Part shown: piece after piece, positions 16,844-25,537 of the stretch
How positions within the stretch are numbered: the stretch's first letter is position 1
Layout of the letters: every line of letters starts with the position of its first letter
DNA from: Planctomycetota bacterium
GTDB lineage: Bacteria > Planctomycetota > B15-G4
Direction: 5' to 3'
Assembly (NCBI GenBank): GCA_029259745.1
Contig: JAJDEO010000024.1
Coordinates: 1 to 64,000, forward strand
Length of the DNA: 64,000 bases
Made by a program: the position numbers and the translations under genes
Notes under the pieces: generated by a model
Databases searched by the model: none
What the model was told of the DNA's origin: nothing
What the model saw: the letters and a program-made list of their open reading frames with translations, nothing else

Positions 16844-18562
16844 TCAGCGCTGCGGCTGGGCAGCGGTCGTCCGACGCGCGCCCTGTGTCCGCGTGGCCGT
16901 CGCGTTCTGAACGCCGATGCCTTCGACGATCGTGGCGCGCTGGTTCACAGCGACATCGGTGACGGTCTCGATCGTGCCGTCCGGCCACACGATCTTCAGC
17001 GTCGCGGCGCCGGCTGCGTCACCGAGCCCGAACCACGCGCGCGCAGGCGTCTGGCTCATGAAGTTGCTTCCGCACTCGATGTGCCGCGTCTGGCGGCTGC
17101 CGTCAGACGCCGTCACCGTCACACGCGCGCCGATGCCTTGGCTGTTGTGGACCGTGCCGCGCACCTCGACCTCGAGGTAGCTGCCCGAGACCGTCAACGG
17201 GTCGTTCTGCCACAGCGTCAGGCCCGTGTCGTTGTTGCTGATGAGGACGTCGAGCGCGCCATCCTTGTTGAAGTCGCACACGACCAGACCACGCCCTTGA
17301 TCGGTGTCGACCAGGCCGACGTTCGCAGCCTCGTCGCTGAAGACGCCGTTGCCGTCGTTCATGAACACGCGCACGGCGTCATCGTCGTAGAACGGGAAGG
17401 CCTCGGGGCTGTACCAGCCGTTGGTGTGGATGAGGTCCGGGTGGCCGTCGTTGTTGATGTCGGCGAAGTTGGCACCCCAACCCCAACCGCCATCGCGCAC
17501 GCCCGCGGCGTCCGTGCCGTCGCTGAAGGTTCCGTCACCGTTGTTGACGTAGAGACGGTTGCCCGTGTGACCCCAGTTCTCGAAGGGCGCGGGGAACGGA
17601 CCGCCTGCCCAGTAGATCGCCGAGACGAACATGTCGAGGTCGTTGTCGTTGTCGAAGTCGCAGATCGCCGAGCCCATACCGTTCTGGTCGGTGCCGAAAC
17701 CCGCCGCAGCAGTCACCTCCGTGAAGTTGAAGTTGCCGTCGTTGAGGTAGAACGAACTCGTGTCGAAGTCACCGCCGACGATGATGTCGCGGTCGCCGTC
17801 GAAGTCCATGTCGACGATGTGCGGCGAGAAGCCGTGGGTCCAGTAGGCACTGTTGTTGACGAAGTTGTCCGGCGTGGCCTCGCGGAACGTGCCGTTGCCC
17901 GCGTTCAGATGCACCTTCAAGGGCAGCGGCGTGGACAGGTCCCACGTCGAGCCCAGCAGGTCGAGCAAGCCGTCGCCATTCAGGTCGCCGGCCGCGAGCC
18001 CCCATCCGCCCGTGTCGGCGGCGCCAGCTTCGGCGGTCACGTCCGTGAACGTGCCGTCGCCGTTGTTGCGCCAGAGGAAGTTGTCCTTCGTGACGACGCT
18101 CGGGGACGGCGGGTTGAGCCACAGTCCGGCCGGCATGTAGGACGCTTGGCCACCGCCACCCTCGAGCATCGGCGTCGGGTAGTACTGCTGCATCACCGCG
18201 AGATGGAGGTCGAGGTCGCCGTCGTTGTCGTAGTCGAACCACAGGGCCTGGGAGCCGGGGATCTTGATCGCGACGCCCGCTTCGACAGCGACGTTCGTGA
18301 ACGTGCCGTCCTGGTTGTTGCGGTAGAGGCGCGTGGCCTGCCCGCTCCCGCCGTGCCAGAAGATGTCGTCCCAGCCGTCGCCGTCGTAGTCACCCACGGC
18401 CGCGCTGTCGACCATGATCGCTGGCTTGGCCGTGACGGGGTAAGCGTTGTGGCTCCCACCGAGGCCCGCCGCGTTGGTGACGTCCGTGAAGGACTGGGCC
18501 GACGTGACGCCGGCGGCGAACAACACGCCCAAGCCGATCGTCGTGAGTCGATCGATATTCAT
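16844..18562 (-). CDS. Secreted FG-GAP (VCBS) repeat protein with ASPIC/UnbV C-terminus
   Basis: 572 residues. AAGGAG is followed after 6 nt by the ATG at 18562 (an in-frame ATG at 18568 directly abuts it), so MNIDRLTTIGLGVLFAAG is taken as the start and forms a signal peptide. At least six FG-GAP/VCBS repeats follow, each with a calcium-type loop (DYDGDGWDD, DYDNDGDLD, DLNGDGLLD, DFDGDRDI, DINNDGHPD, DFNKDGALD), which should fold as a beta-propeller. The C-terminal part (GSYLEVEVRGTVHNSQGIGA; GLGDAAGAATLKIVWPDGT) is the ASPIC/UnbV domain. Such proteins are extracellular or surface-exposed; the ligand is unknown. A perfect hairpin follows the gene. Confidence 0.93.
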   Translation of the reverse strand: MNIDRLTTIGLGVLFAAGVTSAQSFTDVTNAAGLGGSHNAYPVTAKPAIMVDSAAVGDYDGDGWDDIFWHGGSGQATRLYRNNQDGTFTNVAVEAGVAIKIPGSQALWFDYDNDGDLDLHLAVMQQYYPTPMLEGGGGQASYMPAGLWLNPPSPSVVTKDNFLWRNNGDGTFTDVTAEAGAADTGGWGLAAGDLNGDGLLDLLGSTWDLSTPLPLKVHLNAGNGTFREATPDNFVNNSAYWTHGFSPHIVDMDFDGDRDIIVGGDFDTSSFYLNDGNFNFTEVTAAAGFGTDQNGMGSAICDFDNDNDLDMFVSAIYWAGGPFPAPFENWGHTGNRLYVNNGDGTFSDGTDAAGVRDGGWGWGANFADINNDGHPDLIHTNGWYSPEAFPFYDDDAVRVFMNDGNGVFSDEAANVGLVDTDQGRGLVVCDFNKDGALDVLISNNDTGLTLWQNDPLTVSGSYLEVEVRGTVHNSQGIGARVTVTASDGSRQTRHIECGSNFMSQTPARAWFGLGDAAGAATLKIVWPDGTIETVTDVAVNQRATIVEGIGVQNATATRTQGARRTTAAQPQR

Positions 18563-19002
18563 ATTCATCTCCTTGCACCGCGCAGGTGCACTGCCCGAAA
18601 ACCAAGCCGACCACGGAAAACGACGTCGGCGAAATACATCGCACGGGGCAGGCCGCTCAAGGCGCCCACCCTCGCGCATGGAGTGTATCGCATGTGCCAA
18701 AGCCCGCAAGGCAGCGGGAACAATGGCGCGTCACGCTGCCCCGACGCCTCTGCGCTTGACGCGCCAGCCTCGTGCCCCCGCCAGGGAACCAAGTTCTGCT
18801 CGCCACGACCGTCGAATCCTGCCGAGGAACGCGTCGACACACCCGGCCTTCGTCGCCTGTGCGCCTGACACACGCAAACATCGCCGCCCGCCGATCACCA
18901 GCTGCGCCCGAATAAACTCGCGCCCGTGTATCGAAACAAGGCGCGCGTGACTCGCCGGGCCGTGCCATCGCGATCGTCACGTCAACCGAGCGCACCCGCA
19001 CC
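18563..19002. other. 440-bp intergenic stretch
   Basis: Between two minus-strand genes. It should carry the promoter of the FG-GAP gene. The open frames here (for example 18657-19097) are Arg/Cys-rich shadow sequence with no recognisable protein. No repeat or hairpin stood out. Confidence 0.4.
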
Positions 19003-20565
19003 TCACTCCGTGCCCGCCGCCTCGAGCACGCGTTCCTCACCGCGGCCGACCCAACCGCGCTCCATCGTCTTGAGCATCTGATCGAAGCCAGGCCCATGGC
19101 GGGAATGGGTGAGGCCGGGGACGACGTCGACCGTCATGTGATCGAGGAGCCCGAGGGGTTCGGCCAGCGCCCGGAACCGCTGCACGGCACCTTCGAGGTA
19201 GAAGTTGTCGATCTCACCGGCCCAGACGTGGATGCGTCCGTCGAGGCGCGACTCGAGCGCATCCCAGTTCGTGAGCAGCGTGTGCGAGATGTCGTACGCG
19301 CGCCAGGTCTCCGCGACAGCGTGGTGCACCTCGCCGGTTTCGACATCAAAGACGCGCGTTGGCGTGCCGTCGGGCATGGGCAAACTGAACGTCGCCTCGA
19401 AGGAGCGGATCTGTCCGCCGGGGCCGAGGACGTGTTCGCGGCGCACGAACTCCTCGTACGTCAGCATCACCTCACCGTCGCGCCCGCGTGCGACGGGACG
19501 CGCCGCGCCCGCCTCGTCGACGTACATGTTGCGCGTCGTCCCATCGGCCGATTGCTCGTAGAGGTTGATCTGCTGGAAGTCGTGGAAGTCGATCGGATCG
19601 GGGACGTGACTCCAGCACGCGGCGAAGGCTTCCGGGTAGGCGACCTGCAGCCAGAACGACGACCACCCGCCCGAACTCACGCCGGTGACGTGACGATGCT
19701 CGGGCCCGGCGCCACCGAAGTGCGCCTCGAGCGCCGGGATCAGCTCGTGGACGAGCGCGTCGCCCCACGGACCGATCGACGGCGAGTTGCAGAAGACGGA
19801 GTGTCCGTAGCGGTTCGAGGCATCCGGGATCACGACGATGCACTCGTCGATGAAGCTCGGCTCGTCGGAGTCGACCCAGCGGTGGATGCCATGGTGCGTG
19901 CCGCCGAAGCCGGTGATCGAGTAGAGGACCGGGTAGGTTGCATCGGGATCATAGTCGACGGGCAGCAGCACGCCGGCGAGCATCGTGTAGTCGAAGCCAT
20001 GGAAGCGCGACAGCGACGGACTCGTGAACTCGAAAAGCTTCACGCGCTCGGTCTCTTCGAACACGTCTTCGAGGACGACCTGGTCGATGACGAGACGAGC
20101 GGCGTCGTCGGCGCCCGGCGCGTAGGCGCGCGTGACGACGGCGCTGAACAGATCGCCGGTGCCGAGCCCGGCCTCGCGCCCCGTGAGACTGCGTCGGCAG
20201 ATGGCCTGCAACGACCAGCTCTCCTGCGCGTTCCAGTCGAAGGCGCGCCAGTCGACAGGGTGCTGGGCGACGGCGTCGTCGACGCTGAGCTCGAGCGTCT
20301 CGCCCGTCTTCCAGCCCTCGACGACGAAACGCATCACGGGCGGCGCGCCGAACCAGCGGTGCATCGCCTCACGCGGCTCATCGCGGCCGTCGGAGAACGC
20401 CACGATGACGTCGCCGCTGAACGACTCGACGCCGGCGCTCTGGCCGAGCTCGAGGGCAAAGCGTCCGACGGCCTCTTGCTGAGCGGCGGCAAAGGCGGGG
20501 GCCGAATCGGAGAAGCCGAGAAACAGCGCCGAAGCGCACGTGAGACTGCGGAGCACGATGGACAT
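19003..20565 (-). CDS. Secreted esterase-like alpha/beta hydrolase
   Basis: 520 residues from ATG 20565, with a signal peptide (SIVLRSLTCASALFLGF). The N-terminal half is an Ig-like/beta-sandwich region. The C-terminal half is an enterochelin-esterase-type (esterase D) alpha/beta hydrolase: VLYSITGFGGTHHGI, IVVIPDASNRYGHSVFCNS, nucleophile elbow GVSSGGWSS, and a late His in GLTHSRHGPG. This suggests a serine carboxyl-ester hydrolase acting outside the cytoplasm; the substrate is not evident. The alternative start at 20595 would add 10 residues and reach into repeat C. Confidence 0.8.
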   Translation of the reverse strand: MSIVLRSLTCASALFLGFSDSAPAFAAAQQEAVGRFALELGQSAGVESFSGDVIVAFSDGRDEPREAMHRWFGAPPVMRFVVEGWKTGETLELSVDDAVAQHPVDWRAFDWNAQESWSLQAICRRSLTGREAGLGTGDLFSAVVTRAYAPGADDAARLVIDQVVLEDVFEETERVKLFEFTSPSLSRFHGFDYTMLAGVLLPVDYDPDATYPVLYSITGFGGTHHGIHRWVDSDEPSFIDECIVVIPDASNRYGHSVFCNSPSIGPWGDALVHELIPALEAHFGGAGPEHRHVTGVSSGGWSSFWLQVAYPEAFAACWSHVPDPIDFHDFQQINLYEQSADGTTRNMYVDEAGAARPVARGRDGEVMLTYEEFVRREHVLGPGGQIRSFEATFSLPMPDGTPTRVFDVETGEVHHAVAETWRAYDISHTLLTNWDALESRLDGRIHVWAGEIDNFYLEGAVQRFRALAEPLGLLDHMTVDVVPGLTHSRHGPGFDQMLKTMERGWVGRGEERVLEAAGTE

Positions 20566-20575
20566 GCCGCCGAGT

Positions 20576-20793
20576 CTAGCAGCCCGTAGAAGCACTCATC
20601 CTGGCGCGCCGCGAGCTGTTCGCAGCCCATCGAAGAACTGCTCTGCGTGCGCCGTGCGTGACCGAGCGTGTCTGTGCGAGTGTGGGAACGCAGGCGAATC
20701 GTCGGATTCGTCGAGGCTCCGTTCGTCGAGGCTCCCGGGCTCGCACAGGCGCGCTCGGGTGCGTGTGCCGGATGAGTTTTTCAACGGCTACTA
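20576..20793 (+). repeat. Palindromic repeat family, copy C (long form plus decayed short copy)
   Basis: A decayed short copy (CTAGCAGCCCGTAGAAG to GAGCTGTTCGCAGCCC) is followed by a long copy with core GTGGGAACGCAGGCGAATC and right end GATGAGTTTTTCAACGGC, then TACTAG. Inside the long copy TTCGTCGAGGCTCC is tandemly duplicated. The right end overlaps the stop codon of the minus-strand gene at 20791. The left and right arms pair over about 50 bp. Confidence 0.85.
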
Positions 20794-21174
20794 GGGCAGG
20801 ACGATCGTCAGCACGTCACCGGGGATGAAGGGGACGTCGACGACGTCGGTGCCGGGAAGCGTGAGGTAGAGCACCTCGTCCGCGGGAGTGACGAGCGCGA
20901 AGGCGCCGCTGCGGTCGGAATCCGTGACGTCAACGACTGCCGCGGAGGCACTCGTCACGATCACCGAAACGCCGCCCAGCCCGCTACCCGTTGCTGACAG
21001 AACCTGTCCATGACTCACGGCGACAATGCTGGCTTGAGCGGGCACGGAGAATGGAGCCTTGCTTCCAATCGTCCCACCCACGTCAGGACCAGCCGCGCGC
21101 GGGGTCAACCCTGTCGATGCAGCAAGCATGGATGCAAGCGCGGCGAGCGCAACGATGACCTTGGCATTCGTCAC
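20791..21174 (-). CDS. Small secreted protein with carboxypeptidase-regulatory-like fold
   Basis: 127 residues. The signal peptide TNAKVIVALAALASMLAAS is followed by about 100 residues with the pattern V-S-A-T-G-S-G-L-G-G-V-S-V-I-V-T ... T-D-S-D-R-S-G-A-F-A-L, the signature of CnaB/carboxypeptidase-regulatory-like beta-sandwich domains. Its ATG overlaps the stop of the anti-sigma-like gene (ATGA), so it is the third gene of the sigma-like/anti-sigma-like operon and may be its extracytoplasmic output or sensor. Its TAG stop lies at the boundary of repeat C. Confidence 0.7.
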   Translation of the reverse strand: MTNAKVIVALAALASMLAASTGLTPRAAGPDVGGTIGSKAPFSVPAQASIVAVSHGQVLSATGSGLGGVSVIVTSASAAVVDVTDSDRSGAFALVTPADEVLYLTLPGTDVVDVPFIPGDVLTIVLP

Positions 21175-22064
21175 GATGTCACCCCCACGGACACTCGCAA
21201 CTCGGACGGCTCAAGCCCGAGATGTTCACTCACGAAAGACGAGAGCAGGATGCCCGGGCCGCGCTCGGCGTCGGGCCAGGCTGTCGTCGGGCGCTTCAGC
21301 GCCTCGAGCCGTGCACGCGCCGAGTCGCTCATACCGAGCACGGCGGAACTCGCAACACCGAACAGCTCGATGAGCGGACTCGAAAACCCACCGTGCTCGG
21401 CCTTCGATACGAGTGTTTCGATCTTCTGGAAGTCGTCGAGCATGAGCGCCGCCCGTGCGTAACCCGATGCCGCGACGTTCCGCCAAAACACCGGCACGGA
21501 TGGGTCATCGACGACGGCTTGCAGCATCGAAAGGGCGTCTCGGCAGTGCCCGCATTGGATCAGCCACTGCCCCTCGAGCGTCGTTGAACGCACCGACACT
21601 CCCTCGAGTCCTCGGAGGACCTTGATCAGTGAAAGTGCCGTCCGGCGCACATCCTCTCCCTCAACGAGGACCTGCTCGACTGCGTTGCCGCAAGCTGCAA
21701 GGGAATCATTGCGTGGCACTACAGCCGGCACGAGGGCGCGCAGCTGAGCCTCGACCACATCGATCTCGCGTGGCGCGACATGCGGCTTCACCAGCCGGGC
21801 GAACTCCGCGTCGCTGAGAAGGCAGGCCTTGGCGAGTTCGTAGAGCAGATCTGCCAAGACCTTCTCGCCCGCCGTGGCGGTGCCGGCAAAGACGCGCTCG
21901 ATTGTTGTCGTCCGAGGATCGCTGCGCTGTGCCGTGAGGAATGCGAGCGCGGCGTCGCGCGACTCCAGGTGCGCCAGCGACTCACGACAAGGCTCGCAAC
22001 GGACGAGGTGCCGCACGACGCCGTGAACCGCATCGGTCGTGTCGTGTTGTGGCTCGATGGTCAT
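21171..22064 (-). CDS. Putative anti-sigma factor with HxxxCxxC zinc-binding motif
   Basis: 297 residues. The N-terminus contains VVRHLVRCEPCRESLAHL, an H-x3-C-x2-C pattern as in zinc-binding anti-sigma (ZAS-like) domains. The rest is helical with repeat-like segments (AVEQVLVEGEDVRRTALSLI; WRNVAASGYARAALMLDD) and no membrane helix, so it would be a soluble regulator. It overlaps the upstream sigma-like gene and the downstream secreted protein by 4 bp each. The motif plus the operon support the call; regulation of the neighbouring sigma factor is inferred. Confidence 0.6.
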   Translation of the reverse strand: MTIEPQHDTTDAVHGVVRHLVRCEPCRESLAHLESRDAALAFLTAQRSDPRTTTIERVFAGTATAGEKVLADLLYELAKACLLSDAEFARLVKPHVAPREIDVVEAQLRALVPAVVPRNDSLAACGNAVEQVLVEGEDVRRTALSLIKVLRGLEGVSVRSTTLEGQWLIQCGHCRDALSMLQAVVDDPSVPVFWRNVAASGYARAALMLDDFQKIETLVSKAEHGGFSSPLIELFGVASSAVLGMSDSARARLEALKRPTTAWPDAERGPGILLSSFVSEHLGLEPSELRVSVGVTS

Positions 22065-22777
22065 GGCGATGCCCCGAGAGACGGGTCGTCGAGTGCCGAC
22101 TCCTTGAGCGCTTCGAAGCGTTCAAGAGCTTCCTGACAGAGTACATCGACGTCATGGAGAGGAAGGTTCATCTCTTCGGCTGTCTCGGCCTCGGAGAGTT
22201 CGTCGACACATCGACACAAGAGAATCTGCCGGTCGCGCAGCGCCAATCCATGGAAGGCTGCGCAGTACAGATGCCGCAGATCGTCGTTCAAGCGGTCGAG
22301 TTCGTCGCCGGCCAGGTTGCCGAGGTCGACCAGCCCCTCGGCGATCGCGGCCCCTGCCGTCGAGCGAATGGACTCTCCGCTGACGAGCGCGAGCGCTTCG
22401 TCGATCACGCCGTCCACGCGCTTGACGGCAGCGGCAAGGAAGGCCTTCTCCGCGAGTCGCGGAGCCCCGACGCCGAGATACATCTCTGCGAACAAGGCGT
22501 CGACGAGCTTCTCGCTCGGAACGGCGAGCCCGCGCTCACGCCGAAGGCGGAGCACTGCGTCATCGAGCAAGAGGGCTGCCGTCTCGACGAGCAACGCGAA
22601 CGCCTCGTCCCGTGATTCACTTCCTACGGCGGACGTGTAGAACCACTTGAGCAGCCGTTCGCAGAGTCGATCGACGGTCGGCGCGTCGCGGAGGTCGACA
22701 TCGTCGGACGCCGCGAGATCCTTCGTCGCGATCGCACGACGGAGCCGCGCTCGAAGCTCGACCTCCTCTGGCTCCAC
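22061..22777 (-). CDS. Putative sigma-70-like (ECF-type) regulator
   Basis: 238 residues. The C-terminal part, FHGLALRDRQILLCRCVDEL followed by SEAETAEEMNLPLHDVDVLCQEALERFEAL, has the layout of the sigma region 4 helix-turn-helix (L-x-x-R-x-x-x-x-L followed by an E-x-A-E helix and an x-D-V recognition helix). The N-terminal half is helical (SEKLVDALFAEMYLGVG could correspond to region 2) but diverged. The downstream gene has a zinc anti-sigma motif, the usual partner. It could instead be another HTH regulator, so confidence is moderate. Confidence 0.55.
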   Translation of the reverse strand: MEPEEVELRARLRRAIATKDLAASDDVDLRDAPTVDRLCERLLKWFYTSAVGSESRDEAFALLVETAALLLDDAVLRLRRERGLAVPSEKLVDALFAEMYLGVGAPRLAEKAFLAAAVKRVDGVIDEALALVSGESIRSTAGAAIAEGLVDLGNLAGDELDRLNDDLRHLYCAAFHGLALRDRQILLCRCVDELSEAETAEEMNLPLHDVDVLCQEALERFEALKESALDDPSLGASP

Positions 22778-22933
22778 TCTGATCTCCCGGCCGCGGTCGT
22801 CTCCGGCAGAGAGAGCCCGGGGTTGGAGACGTAACGCGCCTCACCGGTGTACGCCGCCAATCACCCGTCGTCAAGCGACTGACGATCGCCGAAAAAGGGC
22901 GACCGCAGCGCGTCGCGCATGACAAACGTCGCG

Positions 22934-23185
22934 CTACGGTCGACCTCCCCCCCGCGGAACGAGATGGAGCTCAGTCACTTCGCCGTCTTTTCGAACGATC
23001 AGCTGCGCACCGCCCTCCTCGATGCGCAACAGTTCTTCGTAGACAGCGATCGCGTTTCGCATCAACTCAGCGAGTGAGCTGGCGCCAGTGCGCTCACGGA
23101 GGCCCTCCAACCTCCTTTTTTGCTCTGTCGTCAGCGACAGATTGAGTCGCTGAGAGTTCTCCCCCAGGGTCGGTTTTCTTGCCAT
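22934..23185 (-). CDS. Ribbon-helix-helix (CopG/Arc-like) DNA-binding protein
   Basis: 83 residues. QRLNLSLTTEQKRRLEGLRERTG is the beta strand plus helix A of a ribbon-helix-helix fold, and SLAELMRNAIAVYEELLR is helix B. The C-terminus has a short beta-like tail (AQLIVRKDGEVTELHLVPRG). It should bind DNA as a dimer and act as an autoregulator, an antitoxin-like protein or a local repressor; no toxin gene is adjacent. Its first 92 bp overlap the 3' end of the membrane protein gene 23094-23423 in a different frame, which is unusual. Confidence 0.75.
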   Translation of the reverse strand: MARKPTLGENSQRLNLSLTTEQKRRLEGLRERTGASSLAELMRNAIAVYEELLRIEEGGAQLIVRKDGEVTELHLVPRGGGRP

Positions 23186-23423
23186 GGGCGTTCAGGAACT
23201 TAAGAGCCCACAACGACATGGCGAACGCCACGAAGACAAGCAGGCCCTTGCCGTACTCCTCCTTGATCAGAAAAAACAGGGATGTCGGTAGAGACACGAT
23301 GCAGAGAACGACCAATCCGACATGTGGCCTCTGCAGAAGGGAATGACTCACCGGCCCTTCAGCCGGTTTGGTCTCGCCCCAAAAGTCGAAGTCGGGGCTT
23401 CCGTATGACCGTTTTTCAGGCAT
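23094..23423 (-). CDS. Small membrane protein of unknown function
   Basis: 109 residues. A hydrophilic N-terminus (PEKRSYGSPDFDFWGETK) is followed by two membrane segments (HVGLVVLCIVSLPTSLFFLI and GLLVFVAFAMSLWALKFL, about 35-54 and 62-80) and a polar tail. The sequence is not recognised. Its 3' end overlaps the ribbon-helix-helix gene by 92 bp. Both frames look protein-like in their non-overlapping parts, so both are kept. The C-terminal tail inside the overlap is low in recognisable features and could have arisen by read-through extension. Confidence 0.55.
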   Translation of the reverse strand: MPEKRSYGSPDFDFWGETKPAEGPVSHSLLQRPHVGLVVLCIVSLPTSLFFLIKEEYGKGLLVFVAFAMSLWALKFLNAHGKKTDPGGELSATQSVADDRAKKEVGGPP

Positions 23424-23553
23424 GCGTGACTCGCTCGCGGTTTGCGAAGAGCCAGCGACGTTGAAGAATGTACCCGCAGTATAGCGCCTTCATTGCGCAT
23501 TGCAAGCGTCAGAGCTTCACTTTCTGAGAGACGTGACGAGCCCTCTCTCCCCT

Positions 23554-25215
23554 CTACGGGAACGTCAACAGCGTTGCCGTGACCTTCACGGGGATCGTGA
23601 AGGTCTTCGTCAGTTCGCCGTCCGACACCGCGATCTTCACCTTGACCTTGCCTTGGTCGGTGAGCGCGGGCGTCCAGGTGAAGACGTACTCACCGTCGAC
23701 GAGAGAAATGTCGGCGCCCTGTGAGAAGGGCGGCTTCGTCTCGTCGAACGTGAGAGTCAACTCGTCGCCGTCGGGGTCGAAAAGCGGGATCGGAAACTCG
23801 ATCTCGAGACCATCGAGGGCCACGAGCTTCTTGAGCTTCGGCTTGCGCGGTGGCTTGTTCTTCTCGCTCGCGTCGACCTCACGCACGATGATCTTCGTGC
23901 TGCCCTTGCGGACGTTGCCTTCGAGATCAGTGGCCTGGTGCTTGACCGTGTACTTGCCGGCCGGCCCTGCGGCGGGCCAGACGATGCGCCGTGCCCCGTC
24001 ATCGAACGACGCGCCGGTCGGCAGCGTCGTCGCGTCGACGACGACGGTGAGATCAGCGTTGTTCGTGTCGACATCCGTGATGAGTACCGGCGCGCTCACG
24101 TCGCCCCCCACCAACACGTCGACCGTGACCTTCGCGCTCGCCGGACGCTTCGTCTTCGCACCGGCGAGATTCGGAAACTCGGACGACCATGCTAGCTCGC
24201 GATAGCCGCGCTTCGGAAGGTTGATGAGCAGCGTCTCGAGTTCGACCGAGTAGACGCGGCCGTCTTCGCGCAGTGCCAGGAGTGCACCCTCGACGGCGAG
24301 GATGTCGACGTACAAGGAATCGTCGAGACTGTCGGGGTCACCGGGGAGGTTCGCGATCGGAACGATGCCGTCGCCCTCGCGGTACACACGCCCGTCACGA
24401 CGCAAGACGACCCAGCGACCGTCGGCGAGGACGAGGACGGCCGTGTAAAGGTCTTCGATCCCCACGTCCTCCTTGTCGTTCGGGAATGGAAGAGACGTGT
24501 CGAAGCCTGCGCTCGGCGGGGTGCCGCCGGGTTTCGAGCCGTCGAAGTCCGCCGGTGTGGCGCGTCCGACGCGTCCGTCGCGACGAATCGCGACGATGTC
24601 ACCGTTCGTCGGATCGACGGCGAAGCGGGACCACACCGTGTCCGAGTCCTCGCCGTCGTCACCGCCGAAGACGCCGTCGGGGCCGTTGAAGCGGAAGAGC
24701 CCCGGCGTGATCGCATTGCGGAAGACGCGCCCGTCGGAACGCAGCGTCCAACGATCGTCACCGTCGCTGAGGATCTCCCGAAAGTAGAAGTCGCCGTCGG
24801 GAAGCGCGACGAGGAGCGAACCGTTGACGTTGACGCGACCGTCCGAACGGAGTGCCACCGCGTCGCCATCATCGATGAGCAGGTCGATCCATGCGTCGTC
24901 GAGATCGTTGAAACCGAGTTCGTCGATGAGATCGCCGTTGCGTGACAGGCGCCCGTCGTAGCGCAGCGCCCACCAGTCGGGCCCGACGACGGCGAGTGCC
25001 AGCCAGGCTTCCTCGATGTCGTCGAGATCTTCGAAATCGAGGAACTTCGCGTAGTCGAGGCCGCCCTTGAGATTCTTGAGCGTTGCACCGTTGACGGTCA
25101 CGCGCCCATCGGTGTTGAGCGAGTAGACGAAGGACTCCTGGGCGCTCGCTGAGGTTGCAACGACGAAGCATGCCAGGAGCAAGTTGGCGACAGCGCACTG
25201 CGAGGAGTAGATCAT
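23554..25215 (-). CDS. Secreted protein with seven DGRV-type propeller repeats and cadherin/Ig-like domains
   Basis: 553 residues from ATG 25215; MIYSSQCAVANLLLACFVVA forms the signal peptide. Residues about 25-350 contain seven similar motifs: LNTDGRVTVNG, LRYDGRLSRNG, LRSDGRVNVNG, LRSDGRVFRNA, IRRDGRVGRAT, LRRDGRVYREG, LREDGRVYSVE. The spacing suggests a seven-bladed beta-propeller. The C-terminal 200 residues contain two cadherin/He_PIG-like Ig domains (LEIEFPIPLFDPDGDELTL; YVFTWTPALTDQGKVKVKIA). No catalytic motif is seen, so a binding or structural surface role is likely. The gene is monocistronic with a divergent neighbour at 25538. Confidence 0.75.
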   Translation of the reverse strand: MIYSSQCAVANLLLACFVVATSASAQESFVYSLNTDGRVTVNGATLKNLKGGLDYAKFLDFEDLDDIEEAWLALAVVGPDWWALRYDGRLSRNGDLIDELGFNDLDDAWIDLLIDDGDAVALRSDGRVNVNGSLLVALPDGDFYFREILSDGDDRWTLRSDGRVFRNAITPGLFRFNGPDGVFGGDDGEDSDTVWSRFAVDPTNGDIVAIRRDGRVGRATPADFDGSKPGGTPPSAGFDTSLPFPNDKEDVGIEDLYTAVLVLADGRWVVLRRDGRVYREGDGIVPIANLPGDPDSLDDSLYVDILAVEGALLALREDGRVYSVELETLLINLPKRGYRELAWSSEFPNLAGAKTKRPASAKVTVDVLVGGDVSAPVLITDVDTNNADLTVVVDATTLPTGASFDDGARRIVWPAAGPAGKYTVKHQATDLEGNVRKGSTKIIVREVDASEKNKPPRKPKLKKLVALDGLEIEFPIPLFDPDGDELTLTFDETKPPFSQGADISLVDGEYVFTWTPALTDQGKVKVKIAVSDGELTKTFTIPVKVTATLLTFP

Positions 25216-25537
25216 CGTGGAGGCTCGTTCGGTGGGCGTGGGGTGATCAGCGACGAGGCGGAGAAGCAGACGGCTTATCGCAACTCTCATTGTGCATGCA
25301 GCGACCTGACGCCGCAGGGAGCGGATTCGAGCGATGCGGCGAACGAGATCCCGCGCCTACACGCCCGCACGCCGCGGGAGGTCCGTGAACCCCGCGCCGA
25401 TGCCAGCGGAGGCCGTTCATGCCGTTCCTCGGTCCTGGGCATGCGCGCCACTGACGTGCCATCGCACGCTCACGCGGCAGCCGGGATCGCATGCGACGAT
25501 GCGCCGCCTCGCTCCACCCCCACCCACTCGGAGAACG
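25216..25537. other. 322-bp divergent intergenic region
   Basis: Lies between the starts of the propeller gene (minus) and the beta-lactamase-like gene (plus), so promoters for both are expected. No convincing -10/-35 pair, hairpin or repeat was recognised. GGAG at 25530-25533 is the probable ribosome binding site of the plus-strand gene. Confidence 0.4.
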
